Below, in pieces: positions 1-7,326 of a stretch of 48,039 nt of DNA. A model generated the notes under the pieces. It was not told where the DNA came from and searched no databases. It saw only the letters and a program-made list of their open reading frames with translations. The position numbers and the translations under genes are program-made. Origin of the DNA: Bacteroidales bacterium (lineage in GTDB: Bacteria > Bacteroidota > Bacteroidia > Bacteroidales > UBA932); the NCBI GenBank assembly GCA_017937885.1, contig JAGBCS010000078.1:1-48039 (forward strand). The letters run 5' to 3'. How positions within the stretch are numbered: the stretch's first letter is position 1; each line of letters begins with the position of its first letter.

Positions 1-83
1 GCATCTTCGCCATCTTCGCATGGTTCATAAAGACCGCCGCCTTCGACTTCCCTACTCTGCTGATGCATATGATAAACTTATAA
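1..83 (+). CDS. 3' end of an unidentified, probably membrane, protein (partial)
   Basis: The third forward frame is open from the window edge to a TAA at 81-83 and encodes a hydrophobic tail beginning IFAIFAWFIKTAAFDF. The composition looks like the last membrane segment of a protein whose body lies outside the window. The fragment is too short to assign to a family. The other forward frames either stop early or look arginine-rich and unlikely. Confidence 0.35.
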   Translation, partial: IFAIFAWFIKTAAFDFPTLLMHMINL

Positions 84-104
84 TTCCGACAGAAACATAC
101 GAGA

Positions 105-136
105 TTTGCTTTTGAACGGATAGTTTTATAAATTTG
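105..136 (+). promoter_or_regulatory. Bacteroidota-type promoter for the HTH membrane protein gene
   Basis: TTTG at 105-108 is followed after 20 nt by TAAATTTG at 129-136, matching the TTTG / TAnnTTTG (-33/-7) pattern known for Bacteroides. The start codon at 187 would leave a leader of about 44 nt. Confidence 0.6.
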
Positions 137-186
137 TTTTTTGTGGCAAATCAATTCATCCTCTTATTATCTGTCGGATAACGCGT

Positions 187-2067
187 ATGAATAAACCAGA
201 GAATCTTTCAGCCGAACTGTATCTCTTGAATGCGGCATTCAAGCAGAGTGAGGAGTACTTTCTGATACAGAAGATTCAGATGCAGGGCACAGTTGTGTCC
301 AGTGCCGACAAGAACCGTATCAAGGAAAGTATTCTCAAAAGGTATTCTGCGCTGTTCATGTCCATCTCTCTCGACAAGAACCTGAATGCCGTCATAACCT
401 GCGTCCTGTCTTCGATGCAGTTCACGTCGACTACAATATCCCAGATCCTGAGTATTGAAGACAGCAGCGTGCGCAGCTTGAAGCACAGGCTGAAGAAGAA
501 GATGGATCCGGAGGTGTTCAGCCTTTTCTTCGAGCCTAAGGATGAGTCTCTGAAACAGGATGTATCTGTCCATAGGAAGAAGCGTATGCCATATCTTTGG
601 GGCATATTGGGATGTCTGCTGATTGCTGCTGCCTTGTTCCTTATATTCAGTCAGGATGGGAACACGCAGACTGAATTAGGCTATACAGCGAAAAATGATG
701 CCATTCTTGACGAGCATCGCTTTATAAGGGTGTCGGAAGATCAGTCAGATGTCGAGTATTGTCTGAAGAAAGGATATGCCCCGGAAACGGTTGCTCTGGA
801 CGATCTGCCTAAGAAGCTGAAAAGGGAGAAGGCCGGCAGGCTGACCATCAAGATAGACGGCACCAACATTATGCCGTACAGGCAGTTGATGGAAAGTCTC
901 TGGAAGGTCGGAGTCAAAAGCCACATAACCAACGAGGAAAAGGATGTCGAGAACACCTATCATACGGATTCAAGAATGGTGAGGGTATGGGTCCAGGGGG
1001 AAGATATGCCATACCATGTCATGTACAACGACTTTGAATGGATCTGCGAGACGCTGGAGAGTGTGTTGTCCTGGGTTCCTATGCTTGACGCCCATGGACT
1101 TTGCCTATATCCGATGAATGACGATGTGCCTTATTCAATACTACAGAAAATCGCAGAATCAGCATGGAATTCCAACAACAAGCAGGTCAGCATGGTTCTG
1201 AGTGGTGAAGAAGGATATGATTGCACCATTCTGCCTGAGAATAGAGACCTGTCTGCAAAATTTCCGGGTTATACCGTCCGTCAGATGGAAAGCCAGTTGC
1301 TGAGAGAATATAACTCAACGGAACCGGACGTCATTACTATCGACAATCCGCTGGTAAGAGTCACAACTACCCGTGCGTCTCTCGATAAGATCGAGCGTTC
1401 AGACAAGGAACTCCGCATTTTCACATCGATGAGACAAGGTCGGGATTTATGGATTTCATATGATGCAAATGATGTGATCATTGCGGACGGCAAGGTGTAT
1501 AAGTGTAAGGAAATCATAGGAATGGCCGGATGTGAAAGGGATATCTTCTGGTCTCCGGACTACTGCAGATTCAGACTGTGCCATGTCTTTGAACCGTTGG
1601 ATTCGGATGTCAAGGAGTTTGATCTCAATCCGGATAGCGAAAAGAGTAATTGGTATGGGGTCCAGGCATCAGCAGGACATAATCCGTACGAGAAGTGTAT
1701 GAAACTTGAAATGCCTTACACCTTTGATATACTTGATAAAGTGGATTCGGATTCTCAGACCGATGCGTTGGAACTGGCGGCAATCGAGTACAACAATGAC
1801 AATACCATGCTCTATTTCGAACTGTGTCTGATGGAGCCGCGACACGTCCCTGTCTTTGTCGGCAATGACCTCACCATCACCACCAAGTCCGGCAGTATCT
1901 ACAATGTCCAGAAGCTTCATGGAATTCCGATGAATGAAAATTTCATCCGTCATGCAGGATACACGACGACGCCATTCCGTGCGGAATTCCCTGCAATTAC
2001 AGATGAAATCGATTTCGTCACAGGTTCCGTGTGTGGTGAATCTGTAACTATAAAAGGCAGGAGATAG
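187..2067 (+). CDS. Membrane-tethered protein with N-terminal HTH and large extracytoplasmic domain
   Basis: This 626-residue protein has an N-terminal cytoplasmic part (1-133). Residues about 78-105 read like the recognition helix of LuxR or sigma region-4 type DNA-binding domains (TTISQILSIEDSSVRSLKHR, then LKKKM). One strong membrane segment follows at about 135-155, preceded by basic residues (HRKKR), and then about 470 residues that should lie in the periplasm. I do not recognise the C-terminal domain. The layout resembles ToxR-like one-component regulators that sense envelope conditions, which is inference. It lies 115 nt upstream of the first TlpA-like lipoprotein gene, so it may control that cluster. 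Confidence 0.6.
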   Translation: MNKPENLSAELYLLNAAFKQSEEYFLIQKIQMQGTVVSSADKNRIKESILKRYSALFMSISLDKNLNAVITCVLSSMQFTSTTISQILSIEDSSVRSLKHRLKKKMDPEVFSLFFEPKDESLKQDVSVHRKKRMPYLWGILGCLLIAAALFLIFSQDGNTQTELGYTAKNDAILDEHRFIRVSEDQSDVEYCLKKGYAPETVALDDLPKKLKREKAGRLTIKIDGTNIMPYRQLMESLWKVGVKSHITNEEKDVENTYHTDSRMVRVWVQGEDMPYHVMYNDFEWICETLESVLSWVPMLDAHGLCLYPMNDDVPYSILQKIAESAWNSNNKQVSMVLSGEEGYDCTILPENRDLSAKFPGYTVRQMESQLLREYNSTEPDVITIDNPLVRVTTTRASLDKIERSDKELRIFTSMRQGRDLWISYDANDVIIADGKVYKCKEIIGMAGCERDIFWSPDYCRFRLCHVFEPLDSDVKEFDLNPDSEKSNWYGVQASAGHNPYEKCMKLEMPYTFDILDKVDSDSQTDALELAAIEYNNDNTMLYFELCLMEPRHVPVFVGNDLTITTKSGSIYNVQKLHGIPMNENFIRHAGYTTTPFRAEFPAITDEIDFVTGSVCGESVTIKGRR

Positions 2068-2154
2068 CCCGTAAATACGGCCGCTGAATAGGCTGCAACG
2101 CAAATGCAACGCTTATGTGACGCCATATATAAGCGTGCCAGCAGGCAGATAAAC

Positions 2155-2162
2155 TACTTTTG
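2155..2162 (+). promoter_or_regulatory. -7 box (TACTTTTG) of the first TlpA-like lipoprotein gene
   Basis: TACTTTTG matches TAnnTTTG and lies 20 nt before the start codon at 2183, so the leader would be only about 14 nt. I saw no clear TTTG -33 element, which may mean the promoter needs an activator. Confidence 0.5.
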
Positions 2163-2182
2163 TCGAAAAACAACATCACAAT

Positions 2183-4075
2183 ATGAAGAAAGTTTTATTT
2201 GTCTTTATGTCTGCGTTATTAATTGCAGCCTGCAGTCAGAAACCGCATCGCGGTACAATCGAGACTCCTCTTTATGAGGTGCGCAACACCAATACTATCG
2301 AGGTATCAAGAATTGACCTTACTGATTCTACTACAGTTCTGCACATCGAGGCGAGATTCAGGCCTCATTGGTGGATAAAGATAGTGTCGTCAACATTCCT
2401 TGCCGATGAGAACGGCAATCAATATCCGATCGTGTCAGCAGATGGCATCGAACTCGACAAGGAATTCTGGATGCCGGATTCCGGAGAGGCTCAGTTCACT
2501 CTTACCTTTCCTCCGATGCCTGCCGGAGTAAATTCGGTGGACTTTATCGAAGGGTATGAACAGGGTGCTTTCAGGATCTGGGGAATCCGTCTTGACGGGA
2601 AACTGCCGAAGATCAGTATGCCGAAGCCTGAGAAACTCTCTGCAGATGCCACTCTTCCTGAGATCAGACAGGAATATGGCAAGGCCTTGTTCAAGGTAAA
2701 GGTCTTGGGTTATCGCCCGGATGATCAGATGAGCCTTGTATTTTGGGAACCACACGACCTTCTTTCTTCAACAGAATATTCTGACGGGTATCTGGAAGAT
2801 GACGGTACATTCCAGCTTGAAATCCCGCTGGTGCAGACAAGCACTCTGGAGTTCGGCCTTCGCGGATTGGGGCAGATGATTCTGACCGTTTTCCTGGAGC
2901 CGGGAAAGACTTCCGAATGCATAATAAACCTGCGTGAAAGTATCCGCAGGAAGTCTCTTTATGCGGATAATCGTGATGCGGAACCGCTTATAACGTTTAC
3001 AGGTGAATATGCTGCGCTGAACCAGGCCTTGGCTGAATATTCAGAAGAACTGCGTGTGTATGAGGCTGAGATGGAGGATAGCGAAATCGCCGGATATGAC
3101 ATGAAGCAGTATGTCGGCAAACTGATCGAAACATCAGAGAAGATGATGGAGCTGTTGGAGAAGGCAGACATTCCGCTTGCCGTCAAGGAATATTTGAAAC
3201 TGGCTGAACGCACTAATCTGCTGAGCAGACTGATTGACTCGCCTTCAGAACTGGCTCGCGTAAAGACATATGCCAATACTAAGACAAAGGAAGAATATTT
3301 CGAATATGTCTTCTCATTTGTGACGGAAAGAAACGGTCTGATACCCTCCGATCTGACGGAAGTGATGAATATTCCGGAAGCCACCTATACCAGCGGATAT
3401 CATGATGTGAACGACCTGTTCAAGTATATGACTGTTGAGAGTGTAATGCTCAACTACCCTTTCCTAAAAATCGAAGACAGTTTCAAGGAGATTGCCAAGG
3501 CATGCTTCCTGACGCATGGGATAAGAGAATTCAGGCCTCTTGATGAAGAGCAGATGGCAAAAGTCCGGCAGCTTCCGGATGCCTTCAGGCAATATATCGA
3601 AAATGCGAATGCAGACCTGCTCGCCACAATTGAACGGAACAAGAAAATCGAGGGGTATCGCAAGAATGAGGCAGGAGAAGTCGCTGACGAGGATCTTTTC
3701 GCTTCGATAATCGCTCCTTTCCGTGGCAAGACGATACTGGTGGACTTCTGGGAGACCTGGTGCGGCCCTTGCCGAAATGCAAATGAACAGATGACTCCGC
3801 TCAAGGAAGAACTCAAGGACAAGGATATAGTCTATATATACCTTGCTAGCGAAAGTTCGCCTGCCGGAACCTGGGAGAATATGATTGTCGGTCTCAAAGG
3901 AGAGCATTACAGGCTCAATGAGAAACAGAGCAGGTATCTGAAGAATACTTTCGGTGTAGAAGGAGTGCCGACTTATCTGATCGTAGATCCGGAAGGAAAC
4001 ATATGCTGGAAGCAGACCGGTTTCCCAGGAGCTGAGACAATGAAAGCGGAACTGCTGAAAGCTATGGGCGCATAA
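2183..4075 (+). CDS. TlpA-like thioredoxin-domain lipoprotein
   Basis: This 630-residue envelope lipoprotein has a type II signal with lipobox LLIAAC, the lipidated Cys being residue 17. A long beta-rich and then helical region follows, with a C-terminal thioredoxin domain from about residue 505. The redox motif is WCGPC (C527, C530) in the context DFWETWCGPCRN, and a cis-Pro-like GVPTYLIVDPEG follows. The family (TlpA/ResA-type, common in Bacteroidota) reduces disulfides in periplasmic proteins, but the substrate here is unknown. It is the first of four thioredoxin-fold genes in this region. A repeat-rich gap of about 900 bp separates it from the next gene. Confidence 0.8.
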   Translation: MKKVLFVFMSALLIAACSQKPHRGTIETPLYEVRNTNTIEVSRIDLTDSTTVLHIEARFRPHWWIKIVSSTFLADENGNQYPIVSADGIELDKEFWMPDSGEAQFTLTFPPMPAGVNSVDFIEGYEQGAFRIWGIRLDGKLPKISMPKPEKLSADATLPEIRQEYGKALFKVKVLGYRPDDQMSLVFWEPHDLLSSTEYSDGYLEDDGTFQLEIPLVQTSTLEFGLRGLGQMILTVFLEPGKTSECIINLRESIRRKSLYADNRDAEPLITFTGEYAALNQALAEYSEELRVYEAEMEDSEIAGYDMKQYVGKLIETSEKMMELLEKADIPLAVKEYLKLAERTNLLSRLIDSPSELARVKTYANTKTKEEYFEYVFSFVTERNGLIPSDLTEVMNIPEATYTSGYHDVNDLFKYMTVESVMLNYPFLKIEDSFKEIAKACFLTHGIREFRPLDEEQMAKVRQLPDAFRQYIENANADLLATIERNKKIEGYRKNEAGEVADEDLFASIIAPFRGKTILVDFWETWCGPCRNANEQMTPLKEELKDKDIVYIYLASESSPAGTWENMIVGLKGEHYRLNEKQSRYLKNTFGVEGVPTYLIVDPEGNICWKQTGFPGAETMKAELLKAMGA

Positions 4076-4099
4076 TACCGGTATCCACTAATGACCTGT

Positions 4100-4398
4100 C
4101 CGGAGAAAGGGGCCTTTTCCCGGACGAAACGGGAGATTTGGTCTATCCCATCCGGAGAAAGGGGCCTTTTCCCGAACGAAACGGGTGATTTGATCTATCC
4201 CATCCGGAGAAAGGGGCCTTTTCCCGGACGAAACGGGAGATTTGGTCTATCCCATCCAGAGAAAGGGGCCTTTTCCCAGAAAATACGGGAGATTTGGTCT
4301 ATCCCATCCGGAGAAAGGGGCCTTTTCCCGAACGAAACGGGAGATTTGGTCTATCACATCCGGAGAAAGGGGCCTTTTCCCGGAAAATACGGGTGATA
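4100..4398. repeat. Tandem array of about 5.8 copies of a 52-bp unit
   Basis: Units begin with CCGGAGAAAGGGGCC (one copy CCAGAG) at 4100, 4152, 4204, 4256, 4308 and 4360, exactly 52 bp apart. The last copy is cut off near 4398. Within a unit, TCCCG (gacgaaa) CGGGA can form a small hairpin. Copies differ at a few positions, for example GGACGAAACGGG against AGAAAATACGGG. The 52-bp period is not a multiple of three, so the array is not a protein repeat. Confidence 0.9.
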
Positions 4399-4439
4399 TG
4401 TCGTCTGGACCGCCATGACTTGGAGCCCTGACGACATAT
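4396..4439. repeat. Inverted repeat ATATGTCGTC / GACGACATAT
   Basis: A perfect 10-bp inverted repeat (4396-4405 and 4430-4439) with a 24-nt loop starts at the end of the tandem array. It could act as a terminator-like hairpin or a protein-binding site. No T-run follows it. Confidence 0.6.
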
Positions 4440-4483
4440 TAAAAATAGTATCCCCTGATAGTCAGATATATACAGAAAACACA

Positions 4484-4521
4484 TGTCGTCTGGATACCAG
4501 AGAAATGGCACTCAGACGACA
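4484..4521. repeat. Second TGTCGTCTG / CAGACGACA inverted repeat
   Basis: A perfect 9-bp inverted repeat (4484-4492 and 4513-4521) uses the same TGTCGTCTGGA string as the left arm at 4399-4409. The region therefore holds two related hairpins 85 nt apart. Confidence 0.55.
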
Positions 4522-4589
4522 CAAGTGATATCCACCAAAACTGCAGACGCAATACTTTGCAGAAAACATGGTCCCAATCAGTAGAAAGA

Positions 4590-4715
4590 GTCCATTCCCC
4601 GGACGAAACGCATGATTCGTCCGACCCATCCGGAATGACAGTCTGTTTCCTGACGAAAAGGGTGATTTGACTTCCCCATCTAGGATGACAGCCCTTTCCC
4701 GGACGAAGTTGTTTG
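4590..4715. repeat. Decayed repeat copies, about 50-bp spacing
   Basis: Degenerate relatives of the 52-bp unit recur here. They are CCCCGGACGAAACG near 4597, TTCCTGACGAAAAGGG near 4647 and TTTCCCGGACGAAG near 4696. They are 50 bp apart and linked by CCATC-like joints similar to those of the main array. This looks like an older, diverging part of the same array. Confidence 0.55.
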
Positions 4716-4738
4716 AGTTGCTAAGATATTCATCAGCT

Positions 4739-4826
4739 AAGCCGTTGAGCGGTGAGGAGGCGTTCGTATAGCTCTATAGGGCATCATCAAGTGACCTGAG
4801 TTGCCTAATTGCCCGCTCAACGGCTT
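4739..4826. repeat. 14-bp perfect inverted repeat with 60-nt loop
   Basis: AAGCCGTTGAGCGG at 4739-4752 is exactly complementary to CCGCTCAACGGCTT at 4813-4826. The loop holds a second small palindrome, TATAG-CT-CTATA. On the minus strand the same stretch carries a short open frame (4875 to 4774) that reads like a protein scrap (FDKELNKPDYPQAVERAIRQ) and then stops. It may be a gene remnant or a structured element. I cannot assign it. Confidence 0.45.
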
Positions 4827-4901
4827 GAGGATAGTCTGGCTTATTAAGTTCTTTGTCAAAAATGAAGGCTAGAGTTTAAGTATAAATAAGTCTGTTCTTA
4901 T

Positions 4902-4967
4902 ATTCAGAATAATCAAAAGCATTTATTAAATTTGTGGTGCAACAAAGAGATTATTTCAAAGAGCAAA
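4902..4967 (+). repeat. Promoter-region duplicate, upstream copy
   Basis: The 33 bases at 4902-4934 are identical to 8482-8514, and similarity continues with one indel and a few changes to CAAAGAGCAAA at 4957-4967 (8538-8548). The copy includes the -7 box TAAATTTG (4927-4934). The downstream copy leads into the NtrC-type gene, where its last part is coding. Here the ATG of that gene is replaced by TTT. Confidence 0.9.
4927..4934 (+). promoter_or_regulatory. -7 box (TAAATTTG) of the 195-aa orphan gene
   Basis: A perfect TAnnTTTG lies 49 nt before the start codon at 4983 and is identical in sequence and surroundings to the box at 8507-8514. The two genes are therefore probably expressed together. 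Confidence 0.6.
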
Positions 4968-4982
4968 AGACAGAGACATAAA

Positions 4983-5570
4983 ATGAAAGGGCTTGTAATC
5001 AAAAGGAACGGAGAGGGGCTCGTAAGACTTGAATTGGACGAAGGACTGTTGCTTGTCATGTTCAATCATGTTGATAATGAGAGGTACACATTCTCGGAGT
5101 TATATGTAAGTGTAACAGAATATGCTACCGGAGACAGGTACAGATATGCTTCTGAAGAACTCCGATGCGGAGATGCCTTTGAAATCACACATGCGGAATT
5201 TGAAGAAGCGTCTGCTCCCCTGAAACTGGACAAGAAAGGAGAACGCCCACTCAGAAGACCGCAGAAGCAGGAATTGGACAAGCAGGAATATGAGCCTATG
5301 TCGGTTGACTTCGAAGGCAATGATCGATTGAAAGGATTTGAAATTGATTTCAATGGGGAAATCGTCAGAGGTGCTGTCCCGACAGGGGCTGGAGTCTATA
5401 TCTCCAATCAGATTGATCACCTTCGGATTTCCTTGCTAGGAACGACAAGGGAAGGAGTTTCATGCAGATGGTTCAGCAGCCTTTTCATGCCTGGAGACCG
5501 GCTGAAGGTGAAATTTGACGAGTTTCCTGTCGAGACCCTATCGGCTCCTATGAAAGTAAGCTTTGATTAA
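4983..5570 (+). CDS. Orphan 195-aa soluble protein of unknown function
   Basis: I chose the ATG at 4983 (MKGLVIKRNGEGLVRLELDE) over an upstream ATG at 4932, because the -7 box ends at 4934 and the intervening codons fall in the duplicated promoter. The 195-residue product has no signal peptide or membrane segment. It appears to have two similar-sized beta-rich halves joined by a charged linker at about residues 83-105. I do not recognise the family. Its promoter is a copy of the one for the response regulator at 8534, and thioredoxin-like lipoprotein genes follow, so a link to that envelope system is likely but unproven. Confidence 0.6.
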   Translation: MKGLVIKRNGEGLVRLELDEGLLLVMFNHVDNERYTFSELYVSVTEYATGDRYRYASEELRCGDAFEITHAEFEEASAPLKLDKKGERPLRRPQKQELDKQEYEPMSVDFEGNDRLKGFEIDFNGEIVRGAVPTGAGVYISNQIDHLRISLLGTTREGVSCRWFSSLFMPGDRLKVKFDEFPVETLSAPMKVSFD

Positions 5571-5588
5571 GGAATGGCACCGGTCGCG

Positions 5589-5610
5589 CCGGACATGACG
5601 GACTATCCGG
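5589..5610 (+). terminator. Weak hairpin after the orphan gene
   Basis: CCGGA (5589-5593) pairs with TCCGG (5606-5610) across a 12-nt loop, 19 nt after the stop codon. There is no T-run, so termination is uncertain. Confidence 0.25.
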
Positions 5611-5666
5611 AACTAAAAACAGAGGAAAGGATGGCGCAGAATCAATTAAGTGACAGCAACTTACGC

Positions 5667-5700
5667 AAAGTACGTGCTCCCTTTTGCCGGCACGCACTTT
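5667..5700 (+). promoter_or_regulatory. Conserved leader hairpin, copy 1
   Basis: AAAGT (5667-5671) pairs with ACTTT (5696-5700). Above it CGTGC (5673-5677) pairs with GCACG (5690-5694) around a loop CTCCCTTTTGCC-like stretch. The apical part matches the hairpin before metF (40304-40342), while the basal stem differs but still pairs. AACTTAC precedes both hairpins and AAGGA follows both. It ends 50 nt before the start codon at 5751, so it lies in the probable leader of that gene. Confidence 0.55.
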
Positions 5701-5750
5701 AAGGAAATCACTGATAGACTGACAGTTATACGCCAACAACAATAACAGAT

Positions 5751-7322
5751 ATGAAAGACCATATACGATCCCTTTCGCGAAACAGTCTCTACACCGCGGC
5801 CCTGGCAGCATTCGTACTGGCATCATGCACACATGACAGGACGGATTACCCGATTGGCGAAGAGAGTATTATCTTTGTGGCTGAAAACATTGAAGGCGAC
5901 GAGGAATACTATTCAAAGGCTGCAGTCATTACCGGACATATCGCAAACCGGAACGTGTATCCGAACACCACGGAGATAAGCATTACGGTTCCGTTCTATG
6001 ACAGGGTGGACACCAGGCAGACATCCTTGATATACGATGATGAATTCGGATTCTCAATACTACCGTATGCACCTCGAACAGTCTCCATGTCTCCGTTTGT
6101 AGATCATATGGTCATTTGTCCTGGCGATTCGATCCATGTCGAGCTGGATTTCGCAGAACTGGGCAAGGTTTCATTCTCGGGCCCTGGCGCAGAGAACAAT
6201 GTGAAGATGAACGAGTTCCACATGCAATATTATCTGGACCATGACTGGCCAAGCCATAGTAATCATGAAACAGGACCAGATGGCGATTACGTTACCAAGT
6301 GTCGGAATGCGGAGAGCCTGAAAGATGCCTTGAATGCGAAGCTGCAATATCATCTGTCAAGACTTGAAGCATTCATACAGGAGAAGCATCCGAGCAAGAA
6401 ACTTGAAGCATTATGTCGTAAGGAAATAGAAGCGGACTATTACTCGAATTTGATTCAGGGACTACTGTTCTTCAAGAGGGATGGAGAGAATGTCTCGAAT
6501 CTTTTCCGCGTAAAGGATGCGGCCGGGCTCTTCAGCCCGGACTGTATGCCCGGCAATCTCTTTGACCTGTCGTCAAACATCTGTTATTGGCTTCTCCATG
6601 ACCTGGATCCGGAGGAAGCTGCACTGATGATGGCAGATAAAACCGAACTGGTGCGTTTTCTCAAGAAGGCGGCAAAGAACAGGATGCTGCAGCAGATGCT
6701 TGTCACTCATTTTTACAGCCAGATGCTTGAGGCAAATGATACTGATAATTTTGAGAAGCACTTCAAGGAGTTCAATGAGACAGTTAGCTATCCCCTGCTA
6801 AAGCTCAACACAAGAGACAGATATGTCCACAAGAAGGCATATAAGCAGAATCCGAAGACATTGTCAGATGCGATCCTGCATGCCGACAGGCCTCGAGAAG
6901 GCCAGATGGCTTCCTTAAAGGAGAATATGGGTCTCAAGCTTCTCCGAGACATCATTGCAGAGAATGAAGATAAAGTGATTTATATTACTATAGCCGCGAC
7001 ATGGTGTCCGGGATCAAGACATGAAGTTCCGTTCCAGCAGGAACTTGCGGAGGACTATAGGAATAAACCTCTCCGGATCGTAAATATGTATCTCGACAAC
7101 AGTTCGGATGGCACAAATCCATTTGCCACAGACATAGAGACCTACCACCTTACTGATGAGCAAAGGCTTGGTCTTGATCCTATTCTTCACACCGGCAGAG
7201 GCATTCCGTTCTATATTCTGATCGACAAGGACGGAGTGATCGTGGATTTCGGAGAACATCTCCGTCCGTCGATCCCAGAAACACGCAACATAATTGACAA
7301 ACACATAGATAATTCTAATTAA
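5751..7322 (+). CDS. TlpA-like lipoprotein with degenerate redox motif
   Basis: This 523-residue lipoprotein has signal and lipobox VLASC (Cys 26). A long middle region of mostly helical character leads to a C-terminal thioredoxin-like domain from about residue 400 (VIYITIAATWCPGSRHEVPF). The site reads WCPGS: C419 is present, but the second Cys is replaced by Ser422. It therefore cannot form the usual intramolecular disulfide and would have to work by a one-cysteine mechanism or as a binding protein. GIPFYILIDKDG preserves the cis-Pro region. It is followed after 4 nt by another TlpA-like gene, probably in one operon. Confidence 0.75.
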   Translation: MKDHIRSLSRNSLYTAALAAFVLASCTHDRTDYPIGEESIIFVAENIEGDEEYYSKAAVITGHIANRNVYPNTTEISITVPFYDRVDTRQTSLIYDDEFGFSILPYAPRTVSMSPFVDHMVICPGDSIHVELDFAELGKVSFSGPGAENNVKMNEFHMQYYLDHDWPSHSNHETGPDGDYVTKCRNAESLKDALNAKLQYHLSRLEAFIQEKHPSKKLEALCRKEIEADYYSNLIQGLLFFKRDGENVSNLFRVKDAAGLFSPDCMPGNLFDLSSNICYWLLHDLDPEEAALMMADKTELVRFLKKAAKNRMLQQMLVTHFYSQMLEANDTDNFEKHFKEFNETVSYPLLKLNTRDRYVHKKAYKQNPKTLSDAILHADRPREGQMASLKENMGLKLLRDIIAENEDKVIYITIAATWCPGSRHEVPFQQELAEDYRNKPLRIVNMYLDNSSDGTNPFATDIETYHLTDEQRLGLDPILHTGRGIPFYILIDKDGVIVDFGEHLRPSIPETRNIIDKHIDNSN

Positions 7323-7326
7323 TAAC

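Noticed and set aside
4091..4396. Open frame across the tandem array
   Set aside because: The 52-bp period shifts the frame in every unit, so the peptide does not repeat regularly, and no start signal fits. It is a by-product of the repeats.
4100..4398. CRISPR-like array
   Set aside because: Units follow one another head to tail at 52 bp with nearly the whole unit conserved. There are no variable spacers and no cas genes.
5577..5593. CGGTCGCGCCGGA shared with the end of the gene at 8466
   Set aside because: The 13-bp match does not extend on either side, so I do not treat it as part of the promoter duplication.
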